48,250 bases of DNA, from positions 1 to 48,250 of the forward strand of contig JASFMR010000016.1 of assembly GCA_050117475.1 (NCBI GenBank), written 5' to 3'. Both the position numbers and the translations under genes were made by a program. This document shows positions 8,354-17,209 of the stretch, piece after piece. The notes under the pieces were generated by a model. The model was not told where the DNA came from. It did no database searches and saw only the letters and a list, made by a program, of their open reading frames with translations. Source of the DNA: Fodinibius sp050117475. Its GTDB lineage: Bacteria; Bacteroidota; Rhodothermia; Balneolales; Balneolaceae. Every line of letters starts with the position of its first letter. Position 1 is the first letter of the stretch.

Positions 8354-10708
8354 TATTTCTACGGGCCCGGCCAATGTATTTCCTTTCAACATTTCAACCG
8401 TATTTTTCGCCGGGTCCAGAATGCCCAGATGAATCCATTCATTTTTTACCAGTTGTTCCAGGGTTTCGGCATTGGATGTGATAATCGATTTCACCCTCTC
8501 CGGGGGAGCATGGATGATTACGGTCAGGCGAAGGGGCAGGTGTTGCAGCAGACTATCGTCTTCGCTTAGCGACTCGAGGGGAAGGCCACTTTTTAAGTCC
8601 CCGCCGTTGCCCTGAACTACTCCAAATTTACCGGTAACATTCTGGGTTACTTTGGTTCCGCCTCCGAAGTTCTCATTATCTACTGAGGCGAAGTAATAAT
8701 GATTATTAATCCACTGGGTTACCACCATCGGCCCCTGCAAAATGGCCTCCAGCTTTTTGCCGTCCGGATCCTTCCGCCAGTCGTAGGAATGCAGGAAGCT
8801 ACGTGCCTCCAGGTTCAGGTCAGCGGTCAGATCACGGGGTCCAATTATAAAGGAGGCATTGCCCGCCAATCCCCATTCCGGTCGTGTTTCCGCCCAGTCG
8901 GATGCTCTGCGTCCCGCCTCACGGGCAGCGCGTTTCTCCTGGTTACCGGATAGGTTGAACTGTTCCAGGTTGGCATAGTATTGTGCAGTTCTCAGGCTTT
9001 TTTTCAAATCATCGATTTGTGGCAGCATATGAGCCGGCGCGTCTGGATCAAACAACTGAATATGGTTGGTGGTAGTATTGTGCTCGGCAGCCAGAAACCA
9101 TGTATCTTTAGGAATTTCGATGCCATACTCCATTGCAAGCCGTTGGCGTACATCGCGATCGTTGCATATGTTGGCTAGGGCTCTTGCGTTATGACGTCCC
9201 TTATTACCGGCACAGGCCCCGCAATCAAGGCTGGAGGCATAAGGATTGTTAGTCGTCTGACTACCGTGGCCCGCGAATACGACCAGCGGAGAAAATTGAT
9301 CCCAGCCCATAAGTTCAAAGGCCGTCTTGGCGATTTCTGCTTTTTTATCCGTCGATAGCTCCTGTGTTACAGGCGACCCATCGGATGCGGGAGCCGACAA
9401 GGCCAAATCGCTAAAAGACTCGGGAAGGCCGATATGCCCGGACAGACGTTCCCCAATCCTATGGATGATATTGGGGCTCAGGGTTCTCAAGATCATCACA
9501 AGGCCATAGAAAAAGCCGGTGGATTCCACATACCCAAAAGAGGCTGGAATATTATTTTTAAGGGTAAATTGAAGCCTGCTTAAAGTTTTCTTTATACGCT
9601 TATAGAAGTTGAAATTTGTCGCTTCGGCTTGGTTTTCCGGGTGCACCTGTTCGGTAGCTTGCACTACGGATTCCAGGATGGGCGGACATGATTTGTGACG
9701 AATATCTTTATCAGGATGAAGATAGTCCATGGCCACACCAAAAAATCCGGCATAGCCCAGGGTATCATAATTTCCGGCATTTTCCACTGCTCGCCGAATG
9801 GGCTCAGAACGTGTGTCAATACAAAATACCAACTGTGCATCGGGTCTGGCTTTGTTGCCCAGACGCCGGTCCTGTGCCTGTGATTCAATAGCCTGTATGA
9901 GCCGATCCTGATAGGTGCGTTCCATTGCCCTGAGCCAGGCTGATTTAAGCTGTTTCAACTCTTCGGGTAACGGATCGTCCGAAGGTATTTCAGGCAGCAA
10001 CTCTTTATCAAGCAAGGTACACAGTGCCAGCCTGACAGCCAGGTAATCCTCTAATGTTATGGGATAGGCTTGCTGCCAATCCGTGGTGTTCTCCAACCGA
10101 TACCTGATATAGCCGACCCATCCCGGGAGTGCAAACAGATGATGTCGGAAGAGAGCCTCGATGTCATCTGGCGGGCAGGCAGTGGTCAAAAGTTGTATAG
10201 CCTCCAATGGCTCTTCGGGTAGCGTACGGAGTATCTGACGGTTCGGTAAGCTTCGGTCAAAACGGGTCAGTGACAGCCACGCCTTATAGAAACCGGCTTC
10301 CCGGTTGGGCATTTCCCATTCCGCAGATCCCTGGTCCAGAAACACCGTAAGCCACTTGATCATATGTCGATCTAGCTGCCCCAGCAAGGTATCTGCCGGA
10401 GCTTGTCTCTCAAGCTGTTGCATGCGTGTGAGCGACTTTTCGGGGGATAGTGAAATGTTCTGTTTGAGAAGCTCTTTCTCGACCACCATCCGGCCGATCT
10501 CCTCTTTTGCCCAAGCCTGACGGTAAACCTCAGCAGAAGGATATCCTTCTGTACCATTCATTTTATGAAACTCCGAAACAGCCTCTTCAAAATGAAGGTG
10601 TTCCATCCCGGCAAGCGGATTGGATGTGACAAAGGAATAAAGTGGCCAGTTTCTGGCCAGTTGATCCGATAACGTGCGGATGATTTCAGGGATCGTTGCG
10701 TTGTCCAT
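8336..10708 (-). CDS. dabA: DabA, inorganic-carbon transporter subunit (DUF2309/UPF0753)
   Basis: This 790-residue protein matches the DUF2309 family, the soluble zinc protein of the DAB complex, which takes up dissolved inorganic carbon in an energy-coupled way. Its beta-carbonic-anhydrase-like metal site is intact: Cys296 and Asp298 in LVFCIDTRSEP, with Arg300, then His481 in VFAGHGSQTTNNPYASSLDC and Cys496 in the same stretch. The N-terminus has the family feature WPLYSFVTSNPLAGMEHLHF. The length is typical of shorter family members. It starts 9 bases after the end of dabB, which is the expected partner. DABs occur in autotrophs and in heterotrophs that need bicarbonate for anaplerosis. 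Confidence 0.95.
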   Translation of the reverse strand: MDNATIPEIIRTLSDQLARNWPLYSFVTSNPLAGMEHLHFEEAVSEFHKMNGTEGYPSAEVYRQAWAKEEIGRMVVEKELLKQNISLSPEKSLTRMQQLERQAPADTLLGQLDRHMIKWLTVFLDQGSAEWEMPNREAGFYKAWLSLTRFDRSLPNRQILRTLPEEPLEAIQLLTTACPPDDIEALFRHHLFALPGWVGYIRYRLENTTDWQQAYPITLEDYLAVRLALCTLLDKELLPEIPSDDPLPEELKQLKSAWLRAMERTYQDRLIQAIESQAQDRRLGNKARPDAQLVFCIDTRSEPIRRAVENAGNYDTLGYAGFFGVAMDYLHPDKDIRHKSCPPILESVVQATEQVHPENQAEATNFNFYKRIKKTLSRLQFTLKNNIPASFGYVESTGFFYGLVMILRTLSPNIIHRIGERLSGHIGLPESFSDLALSAPASDGSPVTQELSTDKKAEIAKTAFELMGWDQFSPLVVFAGHGSQTTNNPYASSLDCGACAGNKGRHNARALANICNDRDVRQRLAMEYGIEIPKDTWFLAAEHNTTTNHIQLFDPDAPAHMLPQIDDLKKSLRTAQYYANLEQFNLSGNQEKRAAREAGRRASDWAETRPEWGLAGNASFIIGPRDLTADLNLEARSFLHSYDWRKDPDGKKLEAILQGPMVVTQWINNHYYFASVDNENFGGGTKVTQNVTGKFGVVQGNGGDLKSGLPLESLSEDDSLLQHLPLRLTVIIHAPPERVKSIITSNAETLEQLVKNEWIHLGILDPAKNTVEMLKGNTLAGPVEIKYCME

Positions 10709-10717
10709 ATGGTTGAT

Positions 10718-12169
10718 TTATTGAAGTATTGTACTGGATTTGGGTTGTGACAGGTTAAGCAGGTATACATAGAGACGGCGGGACTTTTTATACCACTCAA
10801 ATTCGATGACCAGGAAAGTGGCAAGGTATAACGCGCCAATGGTTAGCTGATCCCATGTAATGGGCAAGTGGACGTCAACCATGGGGAGTTGGTGCATCAA
10901 GGTTGAAATTCCATTAAAAAAAACGGCGTATACTCCGAGCGCCGGAATGATGGTCACGGGAAGGGCGATCATCCGGTAGGCCATGTTGAGCGACGACTGC
11001 CTCAGCAGATCCTGTGTTCCGTGCATAACCGTCAGTACAATCACAAAAGTGAGAAACAGTCCGCTATTCATCTCCAGGCCCTTTCCAGTGGTATACGCAA
11101 ACAGCACCCCGCCCAGAAGGCCGCTAACGAGAGAAACAGGCAAGTACCAATGGTTCCAATTTCGATTGGTATCTCCGTTAAGTGGCGATTCCTGTGCCAC
11201 GCTATCGCCGGAAGAAAGAAAGAGGTAGGCCTTGTAGAACCCGTGTAAAATGAGGTGGGTGACAGCGGCAGAAAAGAATCCCAGTCCACATTGAAGTAGC
11301 ATAAAGCCCATCTGGGCCGCAGTTGAACAAGCCAGCTTCTGTTTTATGTTTGCTTGCACGAATTTGCTGAACTTACCGATAAATGCCCCAAAGCCACCCA
11401 CCAGTACCAATAGCCACAACAGATGGCTGTTATAAAGAACGGGGGCTACTCGAGTGAGTAAAACGGCTCCTGCGTTTACAAAGCCGGCGTGCATCAGAGC
11501 CGATGCCGGCGTGGGCGCTGTCATCGATGACATCAGCCAGCGCTGGAAGGGAAATAGTGCCGATTGTACCACCGCTCCGGCGATAATCAGCAGGGTAGCG
11601 ATCCGCACGGCTGTCTGCCCGGCGGTGTCAGCCGAAGATACGATTCCGGAAATACTCCATGAATGTGTAAGCACCGCCAGCCCGATGAATCCTGTTGCTA
11701 TCAGTGCTGAGCTTAGCAAAAAATAGGTACGCGCATTTTTTCTAGAGGCTTTTCCCTCTTTGTACTGTGTGTATCCTCCGATCAGCTCAGCCATGAGTAG
11801 GCCCATACCGAGCCATGCTGCAATAAACAGCAGGATATGATTGGCTACCGCCATCAGAATAGCCGAGATTGTGAAAAAAAGACAGTTTAGCATAAACCGC
11901 CGTAGCTTGGCATGTCCGGCCAGATACCTTGCCGAGTAGCTGAGTACGATGCTGCTGAATAGGGTTGCTGCCGTGCTGATGATAAGTCCGAGGTGATCAA
12001 ATACGATGATCCCACCTAAATGCCATTGCACGGGATAAAAAAATGAAGCGAACGTGAAGGAGCCGAGCACCAAGCTAAGGGTCCACATGAGCCGAACTAC
12101 AAAAGTCGAGAAGGGCCGGTTCCGTTGCCTGAGGCTTTCGATTTGTGACTGGGACGACATGGTATGCAT
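10718..12169 (-). CDS. dabB: DabB, NuoL/MrpA-like membrane subunit of the DAB transporter
   Basis: This 483-residue protein has about 12-14 transmembrane helices and belongs to the proton-conducting antiporter family (NuoL/ND5, MrpA). The family core is visible as SALFPFQRWLMSSMTAPTPASALMHAGFVNAG, including the Pro-Thr-Pro and the conserved His of LMHAG, and a Lys-bearing NIKQKLACSTAAQMGFM. It is shorter than true NuoL and lies directly before dabA, so it is the DabB cation-coupling subunit rather than part of complex I. The start may be 12169 or, three codons later, the ATG at 12160; no ribosome-binding site decides between them. Confidence 0.93.
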   Translation of the reverse strand: MHTMSSQSQIESLRQRNRPFSTFVVRLMWTLSLVLGSFTFASFFYPVQWHLGGIIVFDHLGLIISTAATLFSSIVLSYSARYLAGHAKLRRFMLNCLFFTISAILMAVANHILLFIAAWLGMGLLMAELIGGYTQYKEGKASRKNARTYFLLSSALIATGFIGLAVLTHSWSISGIVSSADTAGQTAVRIATLLIIAGAVVQSALFPFQRWLMSSMTAPTPASALMHAGFVNAGAVLLTRVAPVLYNSHLLWLLVLVGGFGAFIGKFSKFVQANIKQKLACSTAAQMGFMLLQCGLGFFSAAVTHLILHGFYKAYLFLSSGDSVAQESPLNGDTNRNWNHWYLPVSLVSGLLGGVLFAYTTGKGLEMNSGLFLTFVIVLTVMHGTQDLLRQSSLNMAYRMIALPVTIIPALGVYAVFFNGISTLMHQLPMVDVHLPITWDQLTIGALYLATFLVIEFEWYKKSRRLYVYLLNLSQPKSSTILQ

Positions 12170-12310
12170 TTACAATGAATTCAGATTCGTGGTTTAGTTT
12201 ACGGCGCGCCAAATGTAGGTATTACAAAAGATATATATTAATTAATGCTTTATATCTTTATCATAAACATTTGTTTATTGTAAGACCGCAGACAGGTTGT
12301 GATAGTTTGG

Positions 12311-12655
12311 TTACCGTGCCGGATCATTAGCGAGTTCGATATGTATTCTGGATTCAATTTTGATTGATTCGCCCTGTACCCTTTTCTCATTCTTTTTTAG
12401 GAAATCCAGCACTTTTCTGCGTAATTCCTTCAGCTCTTCAATGCGTCTTTGTGAATCCTGATCCAGTTCTCCCTGGTGTTCGAATGAGCGCATATTTTTT
12501 TTGGTGTGATACGATAATTTGCTGTTGATAAGACTCATCAGCACCTCTCTGGCCTCAGAAGAGCTGAATTGCCCCTTCACTAAGAGCAAATCCTGTAATG
12601 CGTCCAGGTCGGGAAATGCGTTGTCCTGATTGTTCGCAACTTTAGGGGTATTCAT
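12311..12655 (-). CDS. Unknown small charged protein leading the dab operon
   Basis: I do not recognise this 114-residue protein. It has no signal peptide or membrane helix. The first third is acidic with FPDLDALQDLLLVKGQ; the middle and end are highly charged and likely helical or coiled coil (LDQDSQRRIEELKELRRKV, then FLKKNEKRVQ). It sits 141 bases before dabB on the same strand, opposite the divergent LysR gene, so it is probably the first gene of the dab operon. A regulatory or assembly role for the DAB complex is an inference from position alone. Confidence 0.6.
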   Translation of the reverse strand: MNTPKVANNQDNAFPDLDALQDLLLVKGQFSSSEAREVLMSLINSKLSYHTKKNMRSFEHQGELDQDSQRRIEELKELRRKVLDFLKKNEKRVQGESIKIESRIHIELANDPAR

Positions 12656-12809
12656 ATGATTGCTTACGATTGATGTATGAGTTTAGGATTAGATTGCTAT
12701 CACCTTGGCAGATAAACCGATCAGACATAAAATGATTACCGGAGCCCGGATAGTACCTGAAACGGAAACTTTTTTTGCCGGGCTAATGATAACCGCTTTT
12801 TTATATAAG

Positions 12810-12824
12810 TTATAATTAATATAA
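12810..12824. promoter_or_regulatory. Candidate LysR-type (T-N11-A) operator between dab operon and lysR gene
   Basis: The sequence TTATA-ATTAA-TATAA is a 5-bp inverted repeat with a 5-bp spacer and contains T-N11-A, the usual LysR-family box. It is centred about 39 bases upstream of the LysR-type start codon, in the divergent gap shared with the dab operon. The region is very AT-rich, so a chance match is possible. Confidence 0.4.
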
Positions 12825-12855
12825 TTGATCATATACATTAACATATATTTATATA

Positions 12856-13764
12856 ATGAATTTCACTCTTCACCAGCTGAACGTTTTTGGAATGGTTGCC
12901 CGCCATAAGAGCATGACGGAAGCTGCCCGCCAACTGCACATGACCCAACCGGCCGTTTCAATACAGATTAAGCAGCTCCAGCAGGCGGTCGACATCCCAC
13001 TGGTCGAGATTGTTGGACGTAAGCTCTACTTGACGGAGGCCGGGAAAAAGCTTTACCAGGCCTATAAAACCGTTGATCAGGAGTTGGAATCTTTTGATGC
13101 GGCCATTTCACAACTAAAAGGAGGGCTAAAGGGAACCCTGACCATTTCATCCGCATCCACGGCTAAATATTTCTTGCCGTACCTGTTGGGTGAATTTCAA
13201 AACCGGTATCCCCAAGTGGTTATCTCGCTAAAAGTGACGAACCGAACCGAGGTGCTGAAGCACCTCTCACAGAATGAGTACGACCTGGCGGTGCTCACCC
13301 AACTTCCCAAGGAGGATTATGCCACGGCCATACCCATTCTCGACAATCCATTGGTGATCGGGGCCCCTTATGACCACCCGCTCTCCAAGAAGAAAAATAT
13401 TCATTTTGATCAACTCAGAGATCAGCCGTTCATCTTCCGGGAAAAGGGATCGGGTACTCGTATGGTTATGGAAGCGTACCTGAAAGAGAAGGGCATTTCC
13501 ACCCACCCGGCCATGGAGTTGGGTACCAATGAAGCGGTTAAACAGGCCATCAGGGCTGGTATAGGTCTGTCCATCATCTCAAAGTTGAGCATAGGTAATG
13601 AGGTGACTCTGAACCAGATTTCCGTATTGGACATGCCTGACTTTCCCATAGCCACCCGGTGGCATGTACTGTACAGAAAGAATAAAAAACTGACTCCTGT
13701 CACTCAGAACTTTATTTCATTTCTTCAGGAACCAAATATCAGTCGGTACTTACCGGGTTTATAA
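12856..13764 (+). CDS. LysR-family transcriptional regulator, probable regulator of the dab operon
   Basis: This 302-residue protein has the LysR winged helix-turn-helix at residues about 3-62 (SMTEAARQLHMTQPAVSIQI, then LYLTEAGKKLYQAYK) and a co-inducer-binding domain from about 90 on, with FREKGSGTRMVMEAYLKE and IRAGIGLSIISKLSI. Overall it resembles the CbbR/CysB-like group, which often senses metabolites. It is transcribed divergently from the small ORF-dabB-dabA operon across a 200-base gap, the classical arrangement for a LysR regulator and its target. In autotrophs CbbR-type proteins control carbon-uptake genes; here control of DAB is inferred from position. Confidence 0.88.
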   Translation: MNFTLHQLNVFGMVARHKSMTEAARQLHMTQPAVSIQIKQLQQAVDIPLVEIVGRKLYLTEAGKKLYQAYKTVDQELESFDAAISQLKGGLKGTLTISSASTAKYFLPYLLGEFQNRYPQVVISLKVTNRTEVLKHLSQNEYDLAVLTQLPKEDYATAIPILDNPLVIGAPYDHPLSKKKNIHFDQLRDQPFIFREKGSGTRMVMEAYLKEKGISTHPAMELGTNEAVKQAIRAGIGLSIISKLSIGNEVTLNQISVLDMPDFPIATRWHVLYRKNKKLTPVTQNFISFLQEPNISRYLPGL

Positions 13765-13907
13765 GATAAACCGCAGGCGTGTTTCATGTGGTTAGGGCTT
13801 TGAGCCGGATGCTCGGGGCAGGTTAGGTACAAAGGGATGGGAACTAACTCATTATAATCCAGTTCGTTATAAGAAAGTATTAACGAAAGGAGAATATATA
13901 TTCTCTA

Positions 13908-14246
13908 TTAGGATAACTTGGCACCGTTCGGTACTTCGATATCAGGAGTGGCCAAAGCAACTTTCCCATCTTCACGGCGAAAGCCTGTGATTAGGCACTC
14001 TGACATAATTGGGCCGATCTGTTTGGGAGGGAAGTTGACGACACCGATCACCTGTTTTCCGTGCAGGTCCTCTTTGCTGTACAGGTCGGTAACCTGGGCG
14101 CTGGACTTTTTTACCCCAATATCATTTCCAAAATCCACGTGCAGTATATAGGCCGGATTCCGGGCTTCGGGAAAATCGGTCACCTCTATGATGGTACCAA
14201 CTCGTATATCTACTTTTTGAAAATCCCTCCATTCAATAATATCCAT
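13908..14246 (-). CDS. csaA: CsaA/YgjH-like tRNA-binding protein
   Basis: The start chosen is the ATG at 14246 (112 residues), preceded by GAGG at a normal spacing; a TTG four codons upstream is less likely. The protein is a single tRNA-binding OB-fold domain, with FQKVDIRVGTIIEV, ARNPAYILHVDFG, SSAQVTDLYSKEDLHGKQ, VVNFPPKQIGPIMSE and a C-terminal VPNGAKLS, all typical of CsaA and the free-standing Trbp111/YgjH group. These proteins form dimers that bind the tRNA elbow; a chaperone or export role has been proposed for Bacillus CsaA. The length matches the family and the gene stands alone. Confidence 0.9.
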   Translation of the reverse strand: MDIIEWRDFQKVDIRVGTIIEVTDFPEARNPAYILHVDFGNDIGVKKSSAQVTDLYSKEDLHGKQVIGVVNFPPKQIGPIMSECLITGFRREDGKVALATPDIEVPNGAKLS

Positions 14247-14368
14247 TCGATTCCTCAAAATTAATATTTGTGATACTTATAGAAGATCCAAAGATAGGGC
14301 TGTTCATTAACACAACTGGCAATAAGATGATGACTACCCCAATCCGCTGAATAGCTAAGGCTTCTTCA

Positions 14369-14610
14369 TTAAATTCGACATAGGCAATGAAAATTGGTTA
14401 GTATTACCTCATTTCTTTTCGACTTGTGCTTCAAGAATGAAAACGGAGCAATGACAGAGATCCCCAACACATATTGTGGTACAGTGACCTCAGACGTTGA
14501 ATAACCTGCTTGATAAGCTAAATGGACATCGTGCCCAAGGCTCCATAACACATCGCTCCCAGAGCAATGTAAATGACACCAGCTGTAGTACTTCGTGAAA
14601 AAGAATTCAT
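14369..14610 (-). pseudogene. Truncated, frameshifted EamA/DMT permease
   Basis: From the ATG at 14610 the minus strand reads MNSFSRSTTAGVIYIALGAM, then CYGALGTMSI and a stop. A second frame continues at once with LAYQAGYSTSEVTVPQYVLG. Joined, these give the first helix and the start of the second of an EamA-family (DMT) transporter, where the usual text is of the form LAALSYGVLATFVKLAYKEG. After about 60 residues the similarity ends. The gene is broken by a frameshift near 14525 and truncated, leaving roughly a fifth of the original. Confidence 0.65.
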
Positions 14611-14625
14611 ATTATTTGTTTGATC

Positions 14626-15591
14626 TCACCACTCTGGAATCAGTAGAACTTTACCTGAACTTTTTCCCGTTTCTATGAACTGATGGGCCTTTTTACCCTC
14701 AGACAATTTAAATTTCACCGGATCCTTAATCTGGATATCACCATCAAGTATCCAGGTAAATAACTCCGCAACCCTTTCCATTCTTTCCTCTTCTGTAGAC
14801 AGGTGGTTCCAAAGATCAGCACCGGTTAGTGTTTTGCTTTGCTCCATTAGCATCCTTGGGTCCACAGCCTCCGGGTCCCCACCGGCCATCCCAAAAAAGA
14901 CAACATGGCCCCGTTTTTTTGTTACCTCAAAACTATCCATTAATGTTATGCCAACGCTGTCATAAACTGTATCAACGCCCTCGCCATCCGTAAGATCCAT
15001 AATCTTAGGTTTCCAGTTGTCATCCAGTATGACTGCATGGTCCGCATTGCGAGCCAAAATCGTTTCTATTTTCGATTCACTGCGAGTCATGCCAATAACT
15101 TCAGCTCCTTTAAGCTTGCAAATTTGAGTCAATATTTGTCCCACGCCTCCCGAAGCGGCATGTATTAACACGGTATCGTCGGGTTTTACTTCATAGCTAT
15201 CCGTCGAGAGATATTGAGCAGTTAATCCCTGCAGTAGTACAGAAGCAGCCAAAGGGAAATCAATCTCTTCTCCAAAAGGGATAACTTTTATCTCAGGCAC
15301 GGCCACGTATTGGGCATTGGCAAAGGGTACGTCAGCAAAACCAACACGGTCCCCGGCCTCATATTTTGAGGATCTAGATTTAACGATAATTCCGGCCCCT
15401 TCATAACCATTGATGTAGGGTGCCTCGCCTTCCAAGTGATAGTCGCCCTTCCTGCGATATATATCTGCATAGTTCAATCCTATGGCTTTCATCTCAACAA
15501 GTACTTCGCCGTCCTCCAGTGTTGGGGTGTCGACCTCTTGATATTCCAATACATCCGGGGAGCCAAATTCTGAAAATGTCAATGCCTTCAT
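14626..15591 (-). CDS. Quinone oxidoreductase-like MDR-family reductase
   Basis: The likely start is the ATG at 15591 (MKALTFSEFGSPD, 321 residues); an ATG five codons earlier is possible. It is a medium-chain dehydrogenase/reductase of the NADPH:quinone oxidoreductase group. The N-terminal GroES-like domain has LNYADIYRRKGDY, and the Rossmann domain has the nucleotide motif IHAASGGVGQIL. The catalytic-zinc cysteine and histidine pattern of alcohol dehydrogenases is absent, so a zinc-free reductase of quinones or enones is likely. It lies 35 bases after a related reductase gene, in a three-gene unit with an NTF2-like gene. Confidence 0.85.
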   Translation of the reverse strand: MKALTFSEFGSPDVLEYQEVDTPTLEDGEVLVEMKAIGLNYADIYRRKGDYHLEGEAPYINGYEGAGIIVKSRSSKYEAGDRVGFADVPFANAQYVAVPEIKVIPFGEEIDFPLAASVLLQGLTAQYLSTDSYEVKPDDTVLIHAASGGVGQILTQICKLKGAEVIGMTRSESKIETILARNADHAVILDDNWKPKIMDLTDGEGVDTVYDSVGITLMDSFEVTKKRGHVVFFGMAGGDPEAVDPRMLMEQSKTLTGADLWNHLSTEEERMERVAELFTWILDGDIQIKDPVKFKLSEGKKAHQFIETGKSSGKVLLIPEW

Positions 15592-15626
15592 GGTTTTATC
15601 AATCATAGTTCTATCTTTTAAAGCAG

Positions 15627-16574
15627 TTAATTTAATGTAAGAACAACTTTCCCCCTGGTTTTGCCACTTTCTATTTGTTCATGTGCTTCTTTTATCTGAT
15701 TAAATTGATATTCCTTTGATACATGGGAATGTATGAACTGTTTTTGTAATAGCTTGGCAATTTGTTTCATATGCTGTCCTGAGGAATAAACGTTCATAAA
15801 AAAGGTGGCATTAATATTTTTTTGCCGAGCTTTCTTTTTATCCTCTTCTGTTAACCCCGATGGTAGATTTATGATAGTTCCCCCGGGTTTGACCACTTTC
15901 ACCGTTCGGGCAAAGTGATCGCCACTAATGGTTTCAAGCGCAAAATCAATATTTGATAAAACCTCTTCAAAAGCGGTTTCTTTATAATTGATATGTTCAT
16001 CCGCTCCCAGGTTCTGTATAAACTCTTTATTGTAACCGGAAGCCGTTCCTATCACATGGGCGCCTAAATGCTTTGCCATTTGGACTGCATAATGACCCAC
16101 ACCACCGGCTGCCGCATGAATTAAAACGCTATCGCCTTTTTTGAGTTTTCCGTACTTGGTAAAAGCTTGCCAGGCTGTAAGTGCTGCTAAAGAGCTTGCG
16201 GCTGCTTCAGCGTGGCTTATGTTGGGAGGTTTTAGTGCTAAATGACGAGCCGGCGCCGATGCATACTCGGCATAGGCTTTTCCATGCCCGATAAAATTAA
16301 TCATACCAAATACTTGGTCCCCAACCTTAAATGAGTGCACATTTCGACCTCTCTTAACGATCTCACCAGAAATATCCCAGCCCAAAATAAGAGGGTTCTG
16401 ATGTTGTAATTGTTTGGCCAACGCTTTTCCCTGTCTCGTCTTAACATCCACAGGGTTAATACTTATCGCTTTGACCTTGATCAGAACTTCATCATCATCA
16501 ATGGTCGGCCCTGGAATTTCTTCTATTGAGAGGTTCTCTGTACTTCCAAATTTGTTTAATGTAATTGCCAGCAT
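15627..16574 (-). CDS. NADP-dependent MDR-family oxidoreductase
   Basis: This 315-residue protein is a second quinone-oxidoreductase-like MDR enzyme. Visible signatures are SINPVDVKTRQGKALAKQL, ILGWDISGEIVKRG, the glycine-rich VLIHAAAGGVGHYAVQMAKH and a C-terminal IESGKTRGKVVLTLN. It lacks the zinc-site pattern. It is a distant paralogue of the next gene; tandem MDR reductases often detoxify reactive carbonyls or reduce quinones, but the substrate cannot be read from sequence. It is the middle gene of a minus-strand unit. Confidence 0.85.
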   Translation of the reverse strand: MLAITLNKFGSTENLSIEEIPGPTIDDDEVLIKVKAISINPVDVKTRQGKALAKQLQHQNPLILGWDISGEIVKRGRNVHSFKVGDQVFGMINFIGHGKAYAEYASAPARHLALKPPNISHAEAAASSLAALTAWQAFTKYGKLKKGDSVLIHAAAGGVGHYAVQMAKHLGAHVIGTASGYNKEFIQNLGADEHINYKETAFEEVLSNIDFALETISGDHFARTVKVVKPGGTIINLPSGLTEEDKKKARQKNINATFFMNVYSSGQHMKQIAKLLQKQFIHSHVSKEYQFNQIKEAHEQIESGKTRGKVVLTLN

Positions 16575-16600
16575 TATTTAGTTTTAAATTACTTGAGATT

Positions 16601-16981
16601 TCATCTTCCATTCAATGGAAGTACAAATTCACTAACGACTGTCCATTGCTCTTCAACTTTTCTGAGCACAATATTATACAGTAAATGCTCATGATTGTCC
16701 CGAAGCTGCATTTTTCTTTCAAGGACCACATGTCCAACCGGTCCCGATGCATGAGCATACAAAAAAGTGGCTTCCGGGCTGAGTGGTTTTGCCCCTACAT
16801 TACGCTTGGAACGGAAGAAAGCCAAATTTTCGGATTTGTCAATCACGTGTAATGCGTCCCCACTTTCTCTGCGCGAAATTCGAAGATCCTCATGATAGAT
16901 TTCATCCAGGATTTCGACATTAAACCGGGTTCCATTTTTGATTAAATTTTTTACGGTCTTAACGAGTTCTTTGTTTAACAT
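16601..16981 (-). CDS. NTF2/SnoaL-like small protein
   Basis: This 126-residue protein has the NTF2-like pattern of DUF4440-type proteins: an N-terminal helix pair with the YHEDLRISRRESGD segment, then beta strands ending in VVLERKMQLRDNHEHLLYNI and a final strand pair around EEQWTVVSEFVL. It is cytoplasmic by appearance. It is first in the unit with the two MDR reductases (26-base gap), so it may act on the same substrate class. The catalytic role is unknown. Confidence 0.6.
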   Translation of the reverse strand: MLNKELVKTVKNLIKNGTRFNVEILDEIYHEDLRISRRESGDALHVIDKSENLAFFRSKRNVGAKPLSPEATFLYAHASGPVGHVVLERKMQLRDNHEHLLYNIVLRKVEEQWTVVSEFVLPLNGR

Positions 16982-17209
16982 TTGAGTTGTATTAGGTTCG
17001 TTGCTTTGATTCTACAGCCTCTGAAAAGGGCAGCTGATTGAACGACCCAGTATATATTACCGAGAAAGGAAAAGCGTCCAGCTATATCAATTTACCGTAT
17101 GACTTTAGCTAAAACGAACTCATTTAATAAAGTCGTACATTCATGAATACGGTTACGGGTTTCATTATTTGCGCACCAGGTCCATGATTATTTTTCTATA
17201 TTCCTTTCT

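Noticed and set aside
8184..8432. Cys-rich plus-strand frame of 82 codons upstream of the kinase gene
   Set aside because: It overlaps the dabA end antisense and has no family features; the minus-strand reading of the same bases looks more protein-like.
9664..9891. Three overlapping open frames inside dabA
   Set aside because: They are antisense or out-of-frame readings of a GC-richer conserved gene, without start signals.
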